A stretch of 20,473 nt of DNA. Origin: Acidobacteriota bacterium (GTDB taxonomy: Bacteria; Acidobacteriota; Terriglobia; Acidiferrales; UBA7541). The DNA is taken from assembly GCA_003161195.1 (NCBI GenBank), contig PMOV01000315.1, forward strand, positions 1 to 20,473. The letters are read 5' to 3'. Each line of letters starts with the position of its first letter. Position 1 is the first letter of the stretch. The translations under genes were made by a program, and so were the position numbers. Shown one piece after another: positions 1 to 7,127 of the stretch. The notes below the pieces were generated by a model, which was not told the origin of the DNA, made no database searches, and saw only the letters and a list, made by a program, of their open reading frames with translations.

Positions 1-808
1 CGCTGGGCGGCTACGTTCAAACGCGGTTACCGTCCATATGGATTTGGCCGAAAAAGGACTTGTCCGGTTTGGCGGGTGCATTCAATGGGTCGATGCAACA
101 CCAGTTCGCGCCTCGCGGCGAGGACATTCGCCGAAACGCACAGGCTCGAGCTTGAGACAATAAGCGGTCTGGAGATATCTGTTTCTGGGCGTGAGCAGGG
201 GTCGAGGTGACGGCAGCGTATTCAGTGAGTTGGGGCTCGATCTTTTTTACGAAGTTTTTGGGCAGTGGACCCCAGGGAATAGGCGCGTCTGCACGGACGA
301 CAGTCATGGCGAGCTTTTTTTAGCTGCGAAGCGTCTCAAGTCCCTAAACATCCTCGATCATTGGCCATATTCAATCGGAAGATGAATTTAAGAATTCCGC
401 TATTTGTAAACTTTAGAAAACCGCCGTGCACCCAGTGCGTTAGGCGGCAGCCAGCCAGTCAAAACGAACGGGCAGACGTTCGGTCCACTTCCCGCCCCCG
501 GCACCACCGATTCGCGCCATCTCAGCCCCACGAAACAGATCGACGCTTCCCTCCGCTCGGTATGATTTCTTCCGCATTCCTCAGGCGATCACCGCCAAGA
601 GTCTCTTGATCTCGGTTTCGGCCAGCCGCCGGCGTTCTTTCAAACCGTCATCTTGTGTATTAAGGACCGGGAGAGAGCTGCGGCTACAACCATGCGGGAA
701 ATGAGGCAAGCAAACTCTTGGCATCTTGCTGGTTTGCTGTTACCTCAGCCTTGTCGTTGGCCTGCTCACGTGCGTAGTCCAGCAGACTTTCGCATGTCCG
801 CGTATTGC
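1..808. other. Region without a convincing gene downstream of hypC
   Basis: I see no recognisable gene here. On the minus strand there are several short open frames: 17-307 (96 codons, no Shine-Dalgarno before its ATG), 440-577 (45 codons), 581-724 (47 codons) and 684-815. The 581-724 and 440-577 frames are the same reading frame, separated by a TGA at 581-583. The first ends in a charged helical stretch (KERRRLAETEIKRLLAVIA). That stretch is loosely reminiscent of C-terminal helices of large serine recombinases, but the likeness is too weak to name it. The pattern fits a decayed gene or non-coding sequence after the end of the hydrogenase operon. No hypA, hypB, hypD, hypE or hypF is visible. 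Confidence 0.4.
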
Positions 809-815
809 CTAACAT
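684..815 (-). CDS. Possible small ORF overlapping the hypC stop codon (43 aa)
   Basis: An ATG at 815-813 lies just before the hypC TAG stop (811-809) in another frame, giving a 7-nt overlap of the kind seen in translationally coupled genes. The predicted peptide is 43 residues, hydrophilic and probably helical (for example ESLLDYAREQANDKAE). It has no membrane segment and no motif I recognise. It overlaps another short minus-strand frame (581-724), so it could be the first piece of a frameshifted gene or simply chance. I do not assign a function. Confidence 0.2.
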   Translation of the reverse strand: MLGNTRTCESLLDYAREQANDKAEVTANQQDAKSLLASFPAWL

Positions 816-1069
816 TCAGGCACGTCGGACGAGAATTCGCCGTCGAGCAGGCCAAGGGAGTCGAGGAGGGAGTAGGTGCGTTCAGCTTCGGCGCGGTCGA
901 CCAGGCTCATGGCGAAGCCGACGTGGACGAGCACGTAGTCGCCGACGGAGGCCTCAGGGAGGAGATCGAGGCACGTGTCGCGCGTCACGCCACCGAATTG
1001 GACGAGTCCGAGGCGGATGCCGTTTCGCACTTCGGTGTAGAGGATTCTTCCAGGAATGGCCAGGCACAC
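809..1069 (-). CDS. hypC: HypC/HybG-family hydrogenase maturation chaperone
   Basis: This is a small (86 aa) chaperone that, with HypD, carries the Fe(CN)2CO precursor of the [NiFe] site to the hydrogenase large subunit in the cytoplasm. The N-terminus reads (M)CLAIPGRI, the family signature in which Cys2 is the essential iron and HypD ligand. That places the start at a GTG codon at 1069-1067; no upstream start would expose Cys2. A typical HypC barrel core follows (FGGVTRDTCLDLLPEASVGDYVLVHVGFAM), with a C-terminal helix containing ERTYSLLDSLG. The gene begins 2 nt after the hyaD stop, so it is the last clear gene of the operon. It is the only hyp gene in the window, so HypABDEF must be encoded elsewhere. 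Confidence 0.9.
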   Translation of the reverse strand: MCLAIPGRILYTEVRNGIRLGLVQFGGVTRDTCLDLLPEASVGDYVLVHVGFAMSLVDRAEAERTYSLLDSLGLLDGEFSSDVPEC

Positions 1070-1071
1070 GT

Positions 1072-1656
1072 TCAGCGGTCTCCTTCTGGGCCGACGTTTT
1101 CCCGGGACGTGAGCGAAGCGCATCGCGGAGATGTCTCTAGCGTAAGCGATGCGAGTTCTTCGTGGCGATGAACGGTTAGCGATTTGTGCCACATCTGGAG
1201 CTGCACAACGGCAGCATCTACCAGGGGCGAGAGTGCGGCTTGGACCGGTGGCGATAAGGTTGTGCCCCAGTCGACATTCGCGGGCTGCACGCCAAACAAG
1301 GCAATTTCTTGTGTAGGGGCAGCCACCAAGAAGAGGGCGGAAATGAGGTCAGCCACCGCCAATTGATGCACGCTCGAGCCGCGCTTGGCGGCGAGCAATT
1401 CCCTGCCGTTCACGTGCTCGATAGTTCCCGGCGGAGCGCCGAAATTCATGGCATCCAAGAGCAGCACGTGAGAGGCGTCGGAAGCATACGAAACGAGTTC
1501 CGGGCCCATAGTGCCGCCGTCAAGGATCCTGATCCGAGCGGGGATTCTGGGATCAACCAGGAGCAGACGCGCGGCGTGGACGCCAACGCCGTCATCCGAG
1601 AGGATGATGTTGCCGACGCCGATGACCACGATTTGTGAAGGAAATTGGACCGCCAT
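1072..1656 (-). CDS. hyaD: [NiFe]-hydrogenase maturation endopeptidase (HyaD/HupD family)
   Basis: This 194-aa cytoplasmic protease removes the C-terminal tail of the large subunit after nickel insertion. The N-terminus shows the peptidase M52 pattern: VVIGVGNIILSDDGVGVHAA (residues about 10-29). The conserved nickel-sensing acidic position is Asp rather than the usual Glu (SDDG). LLLDAMNFG supplies the second acidic ligand and SVHQLAVADL the histidine. The ATG at 1656 is preferred because the M52 fold begins immediately after it, although the open frame runs further upstream. It starts one base after the cytochrome b stop (TAAAATG) and ends 2 nt before hypC. A long hydrophilic C-terminal tail (about 30 residues) has no motif I recognise. 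The target is probably the large subunit encoded at 2491-4200. Confidence 0.9.
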   Translation of the reverse strand: MAVQFPSQIVVIGVGNIILSDDGVGVHAARLLLVDPRIPARIRILDGGTMGPELVSYASDASHVLLLDAMNFGAPPGTIEHVNGRELLAAKRGSSVHQLAVADLISALFLVAAPTQEIALFGVQPANVDWGTTLSPPVQAALSPLVDAAVVQLQMWHKSLTVHRHEELASLTLETSPRCASLTSRENVGPEGDR

Positions 1657-1657
1657 T

Positions 1658-2473
1658 TTACATTCCTGAAGCGGGAGGCGAATCGCCGCCGTGGTATTCA
1701 CCGCACTCGCTGCGGTGCACGTGATCCACGAGTTGCTGATTTCCGGTCCCATCCACCTCGGTTTTGGCCTGGCGCAGTTCGCTCTCAGAGAGGAACTTGT
1801 ATCCGGTGAAGATGCTCTCCATGACGCCGTTTTCTTCCTCGACGGAAACCAGCATGGCCATATAGACGTGGTAAACGAAAAAGGACCACAGGCCGAACAT
1901 AACGAGGAAATGGATTTCGCGCAGCCATTGCAGGTCGATGAGGCGGGGAAGCCAGCCGATGAAAAAGGCCAGGGTGCGATTTCCAAGGACATTGGACAAG
2001 AGCGCTAAACCGGTGAGAATTTCGACGACGGCCATGCCGTAAACGGCTGCGTAAGAGAAACCTGCAATGGCGTTGTGCCCGATATGGCGAGGAGGCGCCC
2101 AACTCATATAACCGTAGTAGCGGCCGGTTGCCAGAAAGTCTTTGATGCGGGCTTTGGTAGTGGGGATGAATTGATCCCAACGCGACCAGCGATTGCCGAT
2201 AAACATCCAGATGATGCGAACCAGCACGGCAGCCAGGAACACGAAGCCGGAAAGCAAATGCACGAAGCGCATGGTGCCCATGAGGTAGGCAGTTTTTCCA
2301 TGCGGGGTGACGAATGGGGAGTGCATGTAATAGCCAGTGAAGGAGAGCGAGATGATGGTGACGAAGATAATCCAGTGGGCGGCTCGCACCGGCCATTGCC
2401 AAACGTAAATGCGTACCTGGCCATGCGCGGGCCATTGCCATTCCGGCGGCACATGGGTTGGCGATTTCTTCAT
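1658..2473 (-). CDS. hyaC: Ni/Fe-hydrogenase b-type cytochrome subunit
   Basis: This 271-aa inner-membrane di-heme cytochrome b anchors the hydrogenase and takes its electrons, normally passing them to quinone. Four hydrophobic helices are visible (about residues 32-50, 68-92, 138-162 and 186-210). Histidines suited to bis-His heme b ligation are H33 (RAAHW), H72 (RFVHLLSG), H188 (REIHFL) and H202 (VYHVYM), the pattern of the HyaC/HupC family. The C-terminal 45 residues are hydrophilic and cytoplasmic-like and include His- and Cys-containing segments not typical of the family. A G-run upstream of the ATG at 2473 can serve as ribosome binding site. It lies 17 nt after the large-subunit stop. 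Given the multiheme genes upstream in the operon, the electron acceptor could be quinone or the tetraheme protein; the sequence does not decide this. Confidence 0.93.
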   Translation of the reverse strand: MKKSPTHVPPEWQWPAHGQVRIYVWQWPVRAAHWIIFVTIISLSFTGYYMHSPFVTPHGKTAYLMGTMRFVHLLSGFVFLAAVLVRIIWMFIGNRWSRWDQFIPTTKARIKDFLATGRYYGYMSWAPPRHIGHNAIAGFSYAAVYGMAVVEILTGLALLSNVLGNRTLAFFIGWLPRLIDLQWLREIHFLVMFGLWSFFVYHVYMAMLVSVEEENGVMESIFTGYKFLSESELRQAKTEVDGTGNQQLVDHVHRSECGEYHGGDSPPASGM

Positions 2474-2490
2474 AGCAGGCCCCCCGAGTT

Positions 2491-4200
2491 TTAGCCGTGC
2501 GCGCCGGCGTACTTATATCCGCGCGCATCGACCACGTGGACGGCGCACGCGAGGCAGGGATCGAAGGAGTGGACCGTACGCAGGAGTTCGAGCGGACGAT
2601 CGGGATCGGCAACGGGCGTTTTAAGCAGGCCGGCTTCGTACGGCCCGCGCTGGCCGCGAGCGTCGCGCGGGCCGGCGTTCCAGGTGGAGGGAACGACGGC
2701 TTGATAGTTCTTGATGGAGCGGTCTTCGATCTCGACCCAGTGTCCCAGCGAACCGCGCGGGGCTTCGAAAAAGCCCAGGCCACGTGCGCTCTTCGGCCAG
2801 GAACCAGGATCCCATGTTTCTCCATTGTGAATACGCACATTACTGGTGGCGAGATTGGTGCCCAGTTGTTCGATCCAGGTGATATTCAGATCGCCGAGAA
2901 GTTGCGTTTCGAGGGCCCGGGCGGCAATGCGTCCAAGCGTAGAAAACATGGCGGTGATCGGAACCTTTAGCGTTGCGAGGGCGGCGTCAAATATCTTTTT
3001 AACATCGGGTTGACCGGACGCGTAGGCCACGAGCATGCGTGCTAGCGGTCCCACTTCCATGGGCTGATCATCGTAGCGCGGGGCTTTGATCCAGGAATAT
3101 TTTTCTTCGACGGTGAGGAATTCGTAGGGCGGCTTAGGCCCGGAATATTTGGGGATGGTCTCGCCCTCGAAGGGATGCTTGGCGATCTGATCTCCGCCCG
3201 AATATTCGTACCAGGAGCGGGCTACGTATTCCTTGATTTTCGCAGTATCCACGGGATGGACGGTGGATAGGTCGCGGCTTAGGAGGAGGCCACGGGGAAG
3301 AAAGAAGCTCGAGGGATCGTTGACGGAACCCTGCGAATAGCCGCCGTACGACATGTAATTTCCGACACCGGCGCCCAGCGCGAACCACGCGGGGTAAAAG
3401 CCAGCTACGGCGAGGACATCCGGAATGTAGACCTGACTAACAAACGCGCTAGCCGATTTGGCCACCTGTAGCAGAAAATCGATGCGCTCAGGATTGATGG
3501 TGGCGTCCGGTTCGTTGGGGTCCATGGCGGTGGACATCCCGCCAACGAGGAAAGATTGCAGGTGCGGATTCTTGCCGCCGAGCACGGCGTGAATACGCAG
3601 GAACTCTTTCTGGAACTGTAGGGCTTCGAGGTAGTGCGCGAGGGCCATTAGGTTGGCTTCGGGAGGAAGGCGGTATGCGGGATGTCCCCAATAACCCGTA
3701 CCAAAGATGCTGAGTTGCTTGCTGGCGAACAGCGCGCTGATGCGGTCCTGCACGCCTTTGAAATACTTGGCGCTGGACAGAGGCCATTCGGAGATGGATT
3801 GCGCCAACTGCGAAGTTTTTGCCGGATCGGCTTTCAAGGACGATTCCACGTCCACCCAATCCAGCGCGTGGAGCTGGTAGAAGTGGATAATATGATCCGC
3901 CATGGTCTGCGTGGCGGCGATTATGTTGCGGATGATGCGGGCGTTGTCCGGTACTTCGATACCCAGAGCATCTTCGACCGCGGTGACCGAAGCGAGCGCG
4001 TGAACGGCAGTGCATACGCCGCAAATGCGCTGTGCCCAAATCCATGCTTCCCGAGGATCGCGGCCGCGCAGAATCATTTCAATGCCTCGAAACATGGTGC
4101 CGGAGCTCCACGCGTCGCTGATCGTGCCACCATCCACCTGGGCTTCGATGCGGAGATGTCCTTCAATCCGCGTGACCGGATCAATCACGATACGCGCCAT
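2491..4200 (-). CDS. hyaB: Group 1 [NiFe]-hydrogenase large (catalytic) subunit
   Basis: This 569-aa subunit carries the NiFe(CN)2CO site that cleaves H2. The N-terminal motif IDPVTRIEGHLRIE is followed by the L1 ligand motif RICGVCTAVH (C60, C63). The L2 motif DPCLACAVH (C549, C552) sits near the C-terminus. Cleavage after H555 would release a 14-residue tail (VVDARGYKYAGAHG), matching the presence of hyaD two genes downstream. Length and motif spacing are normal for membrane-bound uptake hydrogenases. The start is an ATG with a clear AGGAGG about 6 nt upstream, 9 nt after the small-subunit stop, so the two subunits should be tightly co-translated. The protein has no signal of its own and would be carried through the Tat system with the small subunit. 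Assigning the exact HydDB subgroup needs a tree. Confidence 0.97.
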   Translation of the reverse strand: MARIVIDPVTRIEGHLRIEAQVDGGTISDAWSSGTMFRGIEMILRGRDPREAWIWAQRICGVCTAVHALASVTAVEDALGIEVPDNARIIRNIIAATQTMADHIIHFYQLHALDWVDVESSLKADPAKTSQLAQSISEWPLSSAKYFKGVQDRISALFASKQLSIFGTGYWGHPAYRLPPEANLMALAHYLEALQFQKEFLRIHAVLGGKNPHLQSFLVGGMSTAMDPNEPDATINPERIDFLLQVAKSASAFVSQVYIPDVLAVAGFYPAWFALGAGVGNYMSYGGYSQGSVNDPSSFFLPRGLLLSRDLSTVHPVDTAKIKEYVARSWYEYSGGDQIAKHPFEGETIPKYSGPKPPYEFLTVEEKYSWIKAPRYDDQPMEVGPLARMLVAYASGQPDVKKIFDAALATLKVPITAMFSTLGRIAARALETQLLGDLNITWIEQLGTNLATSNVRIHNGETWDPGSWPKSARGLGFFEAPRGSLGHWVEIEDRSIKNYQAVVPSTWNAGPRDARGQRGPYEAGLLKTPVADPDRPLELLRTVHSFDPCLACAVHVVDARGYKYAGAHG

Positions 4201-4209
4201 TCAGCCCTC

Positions 4210-5331
4210 CTAGGCTTGCCGAGACTGCGGTGGTTCGGGAGTCTCGGCGTTTTCCTTCCTGGCCTTCACTTTGTCGCGGACGATGTCGCCAACCACCTGC
4301 GCAGCCATGGCGGTGACCGCCAGTCCGGTGATGCCCCAGCCGATCTGGTCCGCGGTAACATCCACGCCGAAGCCGGGTACCGACGGCAAGCGCCTGTAAA
4401 AGGGCGATTTGGTGTCCCAGAAGCGGTGCGAAGCGCAGGCGATGCAGCCGTGCCCTGCTTTCACCGGCCAGCTGGTTCCGTCGTTCCAGCGGACGGTCGG
4501 ACAGTTGTACGTCGCTTCCGGTCCTTTGCAGCCCATTTTGTAGAGGCAATAGCCCTTGCGATGACCTTCATCGCCCCATTCCTCAACGAAACGTCCGGCA
4601 TCGTAGTGCGCGCGACGTTCGCATTGATCGTGGATGATGTCGCCGTAGGCGAATAGCGGCCTGCGATATTCGTCGAGCGCGGGCAATTCGTGAAAAGTGA
4701 GATAGTGGACCAAGACTGCGGCGGTGTTCGCCGGGTTGTGGGGGCAGCCGCCCAAGTTGATTAGGTTTTTCAAGCCGGGAACGGCATCCTGTAGTCCGAG
4801 TGCGCCGGTTGGATTGGGGTTGGAGCGCACCAGTCCGCCGTCCCACGCGCACGCACCGACAGCGATATTTGCCACCGCATTGCTGCAAACGTGTTTCGCG
4901 ATGTCGAGGGCCGTTTTGCCGCCGATGGTGCAGTAGACGCCTCCGTCCGCCGTCGGAATGGCGCCTTCCACGACGGCGATGTACTGGCCAGCGTGCTCGC
5001 GCACCACCCGTTCGAGGGCATCCTCAGCCTGCTTCCCGGCGCCGGCCATAAGCAGTTCGTGATACTCCCAAGACAGCAGATCCAGAACAAATTCCGTAAC
5101 CGGAGGATTGCTGCTGCGCAACATGGACTCAGAGTTGCCGGCGCAATCTTGAAATTCCAGCCACACGAGAATGGGACGATCAGCTTTGGCGAGAGCGCTG
5201 GCGATAACTCCCAGATATTTTGGAGGCAGCGCCAGTGTGGCGGCCATGGAACTGCAAAACCTTACGAATTCGCGACGGGAGACGCCGCGCACTTGTAAGG
5301 CTGCCGGGACTCCGCACGTGGGTGCTGTCAT
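4210..5331 (-). CDS. hyaA: [NiFe]-hydrogenase small (Fe-S) subunit with an Asn in the proximal-cluster motif
   Basis: This 373-aa subunit relays electrons from the NiFe site through three Fe-S clusters. The N-terminus has a Tat signal (SRREFVRF, twin Arg 19-20) followed by a hydrophobic stretch. The C-terminus has a single membrane helix (about 330-350). Distal cluster ligands are H234, C237, C262 and C268; medial cluster ligands are C277, C296 and C299. The proximal cluster keeps C63, C161 (GACAW) and C196 (LGGCPHNP), but the usual CxxC pair reads C63-A-G-N66, so the fourth ligand position is Asn. The two extra cysteines of O2-tolerant [4Fe-3S] enzymes are absent. The ATG at 5331 is chosen because GGAGG lies 6 nt upstream and the Tat signal begins there; the frame is open further upstream. 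Its neighbours are the DUF2892 gene (56 nt before) and the large subunit (9 nt after). Confidence 0.96.
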   Translation of the reverse strand: MTAPTCGVPAALQVRGVSRREFVRFCSSMAATLALPPKYLGVIASALAKADRPILVWLEFQDCAGNSESMLRSSNPPVTEFVLDLLSWEYHELLMAGAGKQAEDALERVVREHAGQYIAVVEGAIPTADGGVYCTIGGKTALDIAKHVCSNAVANIAVGACAWDGGLVRSNPNPTGALGLQDAVPGLKNLINLGGCPHNPANTAAVLVHYLTFHELPALDEYRRPLFAYGDIIHDQCERRAHYDAGRFVEEWGDEGHRKGYCLYKMGCKGPEATYNCPTVRWNDGTSWPVKAGHGCIACASHRFWDTKSPFYRRLPSVPGFGVDVTADQIGWGITGLAVTAMAAQVVGDIVRDKVKARKENAETPEPPQSRQA

Positions 5332-5387
5332 CGCCGCCTCCAGAAACCGTCGATCCGGGTGCGAGTCTTCATCGCCAAAACGTGGTG

Positions 5388-6038
5388 TTAATTGCCTCGC
5401 ACAGAAAGCACGGGAAGCGAGTAAGTCGGCTCGATAGACGAAATTCCTGCGGGAGTCATAACTAGGGCGTTTCCCCCAGGGGCCAAGATGGCATGCCCGC
5501 CCAGACACTCGCCGGACTTGGGACATTCCACGCAGCCGCCGGAAGGCAGGGATTCGGGGTTCAAGCGCGGCTCGGCGCCCAGCCAGTAAAGTCCGTTGGC
5601 CATGACACAAAAACCGGTGGCGGCGAACCACACCATGGCTCCGCCAACGAAGAGGGTGAATAGAGTTACCCAGGGACTAAAGAACAAAACGAGAACGGAC
5701 GCAGTGGAGATGTTGATGCCAACGAAAAGATAGATGCGGCGTTCGAGATACCACTTATCGATCTGCATGAAGTACAGCTTCGAGCGGGTGATGGCCTTCG
5801 CTCCCAGCATGGGTGGGAAGCCGAAGAAGCGTAACACGCTCCCGATGGGGCAAAAGCCTGTCAAGGCCACATTAATCGAAACGAGTCCGGTGGCGGTTAC
5901 CCCCAGGATCCACAGGCGACTCACCAACAACGCCATAACTGTACTGGCTAACAGCACCACACCGGCGATCAACCACACCGTCCGTTCGATGTACCACTCG
6001 TTGGTCGGAACGATATAAACACCCGAGCGTATGGCCAT
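5388..6038 (-). CDS. Tandem DUF2892 (YgaP-type) membrane protein with C-terminal Cys cluster
   Basis: The 216-aa protein contains two copies of the two-helix DUF2892 unit. The first (residues about 16-72) ends in TGFCPIGSVLRFFG and the second (about 97-156) in TGFCVMANGLYWLGAE, so each copy keeps a Gly-Phe-Cys motif (C63 and C144). The C-terminal part carries a further motif C169-x2-C172-x5-C178 (GGCVECPKSGECLGG), which could bind metal or react with thiols. DUF2892 domains are known from YgaP-like proteins, often next to rhodanese domains; none is present here. The start ATG at 6038 has GAGGAGG about 9 nt upstream and is better than the in-frame ATG 30 nt earlier. It lies between the multiheme genes and hyaA, on the same strand, so a role in assembling or connecting the hydrogenase in the inner membrane is plausible but unproven. 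Confidence 0.8.
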   Translation of the reverse strand: MAIRSGVYIVPTNEWYIERTVWLIAGVVLLASTVMALLVSRLWILGVTATGLVSINVALTGFCPIGSVLRFFGFPPMLGAKAITRSKLYFMQIDKWYLERRIYLFVGINISTASVLVLFFSPWVTLFTLFVGGAMVWFAATGFCVMANGLYWLGAEPRLNPESLPSGGCVECPKSGECLGGHAILAPGGNALVMTPAGISSIEPTYSLPVLSVRGN

Positions 6039-6168
6039 AACTTCCCGCCTCCTCAGAACCTCTCTCACGTCTCGTGCGAGATTCTATGCAACTCGACGAA
6101 ATCCGGACTGTTCCATACCGCACACCGCGGGGAAACCGCCTGGGCCCCGACCAGCGAGCCCGCAAATG

Positions 6169-6387
6169 TCATTCGCGGTTCTCAGAGGCCGGCACGGCAG
6201 CGAAGACCAGAGAAGCGAGATAAACCAAAATCCCCAGTCCGATCAAAGACGCCGCTACGAAAGCAAAAAGCACGAACGAAAGGGGGCTAAACCACAAGAG
6301 ACTTACGATCTCCAGCAGCAGGCCGACGATGACCAAGGCGCTCGAGACGCGAAAAAAACCGCCAATTCCGATGGTATTGAGTTTCAT
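6169..6387 (-). CDS. Small two-helix inner-membrane protein
   Basis: This 72-aa protein has two hydrophobic segments (about residues 14-32 and 37-64) joined by a short WFSP turn, with almost no soluble part. No heme, metal or catalytic motif is visible, and I do not recognise the family. The start is set by the ATGA overlap with the stop of the tetraheme cytochrome gene (ATG 6387-6385, TGA 6386-6384), a strong sign of translational coupling and of joint function. An ATG 15 nt upstream in frame is less likely. It may be a small accessory subunit stabilising the membrane-bound cytochrome, which is inference from position only. Confidence 0.7.
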   Translation of the reverse strand: MKLNTIGIGGFFRVSSALVIVGLLLEIVSLLWFSPLSFVLFAFVAASLIGLGILVYLASLVFAAVPASENRE

Positions 6388-7001
6388 GTGCCAGGCTTCC
6401 AAAATTTCTCGTGGCTCAAATTGGCCACGTCGTGTGCTGTGTCATGGCAGCCGCTGGAGAGGCAGGACATCTGATTGGAGGTCAGCGAATCCATGATGCT
6501 GACGTGCACCGGATTTTCTTCAAAAGCGCGCGCACCCAGGTGGCAGTGCAGGCATTGCGCATTCTTGAATCCGCCAGCAATGGTGATGGGATTCGGCGGG
6601 GTGCTCACGTATTGCAAGTAAATGCGTTTTACGCCCGCAAGCTTGTCTTTTAGCGGGCCGAAAATGGTGTAGTCCGTGTGGCACGAATAACAGGCCATCT
6701 CTGGCGGGACGCGGTGGTTCTGAAAATGCTGCGCGGGTATGTGCTTGGCGTCATCGACGTACAGACTTTTCCCGTAGGCTTCCATGCTGTGGCAGGAAAT
6801 GCAGAATTTGGTCTGCTCGGAACGCTGCATGTGGAACGACATGCCCATCACGATGCATAGCCCGGGAAGAATGCACAGGCCCACAAAAGCCAAAATCTTG
6901 CCCGTGATTCCTCCGGTGATGGACGGGCGCACGAAAAACACCGCCGCCGCCACAATCGTGACCACCACCAGCGCCACGACGACTCCAGTCGGCCCAATCA
7001 C
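6384..7001 (-). CDS. Membrane-anchored tetraheme NapC/NirT-like c-type cytochrome
   Basis: This 205-aa protein has two N-terminal hydrophobic segments (about 6-25 and 36-55) followed by a periplasmic domain with four heme c motifs: CISCH (67-71), CYSCH (104-108), CLHCH (150-154) and an expanded CLSSGCH (180-186, CX4CH). NapC/NirT/NrfH proteins oxidise membrane quinol and hand electrons to periplasmic partners, as CymA does for Shewanella MtrA. Here the gene stands between mtrA/mtrB-type genes and the hydrogenase, the position expected for such an inner-membrane hub. The second transmembrane segment and the CX4CH motif are departures from the single-helix NapC pattern. I place the start at a GTG (7001) because GGAGG lies 4 nt upstream; an ATG 60 nt further upstream is possible. 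It is coupled to the next gene by a 4-nt overlap. Confidence 0.85.
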   Translation of the reverse strand: MIGPTGVVVALVVVTIVAAAVFFVRPSITGGITGKILAFVGLCILPGLCIVMGMSFHMQRSEQTKFCISCHSMEAYGKSLYVDDAKHIPAQHFQNHRVPPEMACYSCHTDYTIFGPLKDKLAGVKRIYLQYVSTPPNPITIAGGFKNAQCLHCHLGARAFEENPVHVSIMDSLTSNQMSCLSSGCHDTAHDVANLSHEKFWKPGT

Positions 7002-7100
7002 AAAACCTCCGCAAATCACTCGCCAATGCTTAGCATTAGAACCGCAGCGGCAAACCGCCAAGTTCGCCGCTCTTTCAGCTCTAGCTCTTGCGGGCGGGCC

Positions 7101-7119
7101 ACGCGAAACTTGTTCGCGT
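7101..7119 (-). other. Perfect intercistronic hairpin after the mtrB-like gene
   Basis: A 7-bp perfect stem (ACGCGAA/TTCGCGT) with a 5-nt loop starts 8 nt beyond the stop of the mtrB-like gene. No T-run follows on the minus strand, so it is not a typical intrinsic terminator. It could protect the upstream mRNA 3' end or partly reduce read-through into the tetraheme and hydrogenase genes. Confidence 0.4.
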
Positions 7120-7127
7120 TCCCTTCC

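Noticed and set aside
653..1171. A 172-codon plus-strand open frame opposite hypC and hyaD
   Set aside because: It lies antisense to two genes with clear motifs and its translation resembles no known protein.
4210..5331. Classical O2-tolerant [4Fe-3S] hydrogenase (six-cysteine proximal site)
   Set aside because: The two supernumerary cysteines are absent: the motif reads CAGN rather than CTCC, and GACAWDGG has Gly where the second extra Cys would be.
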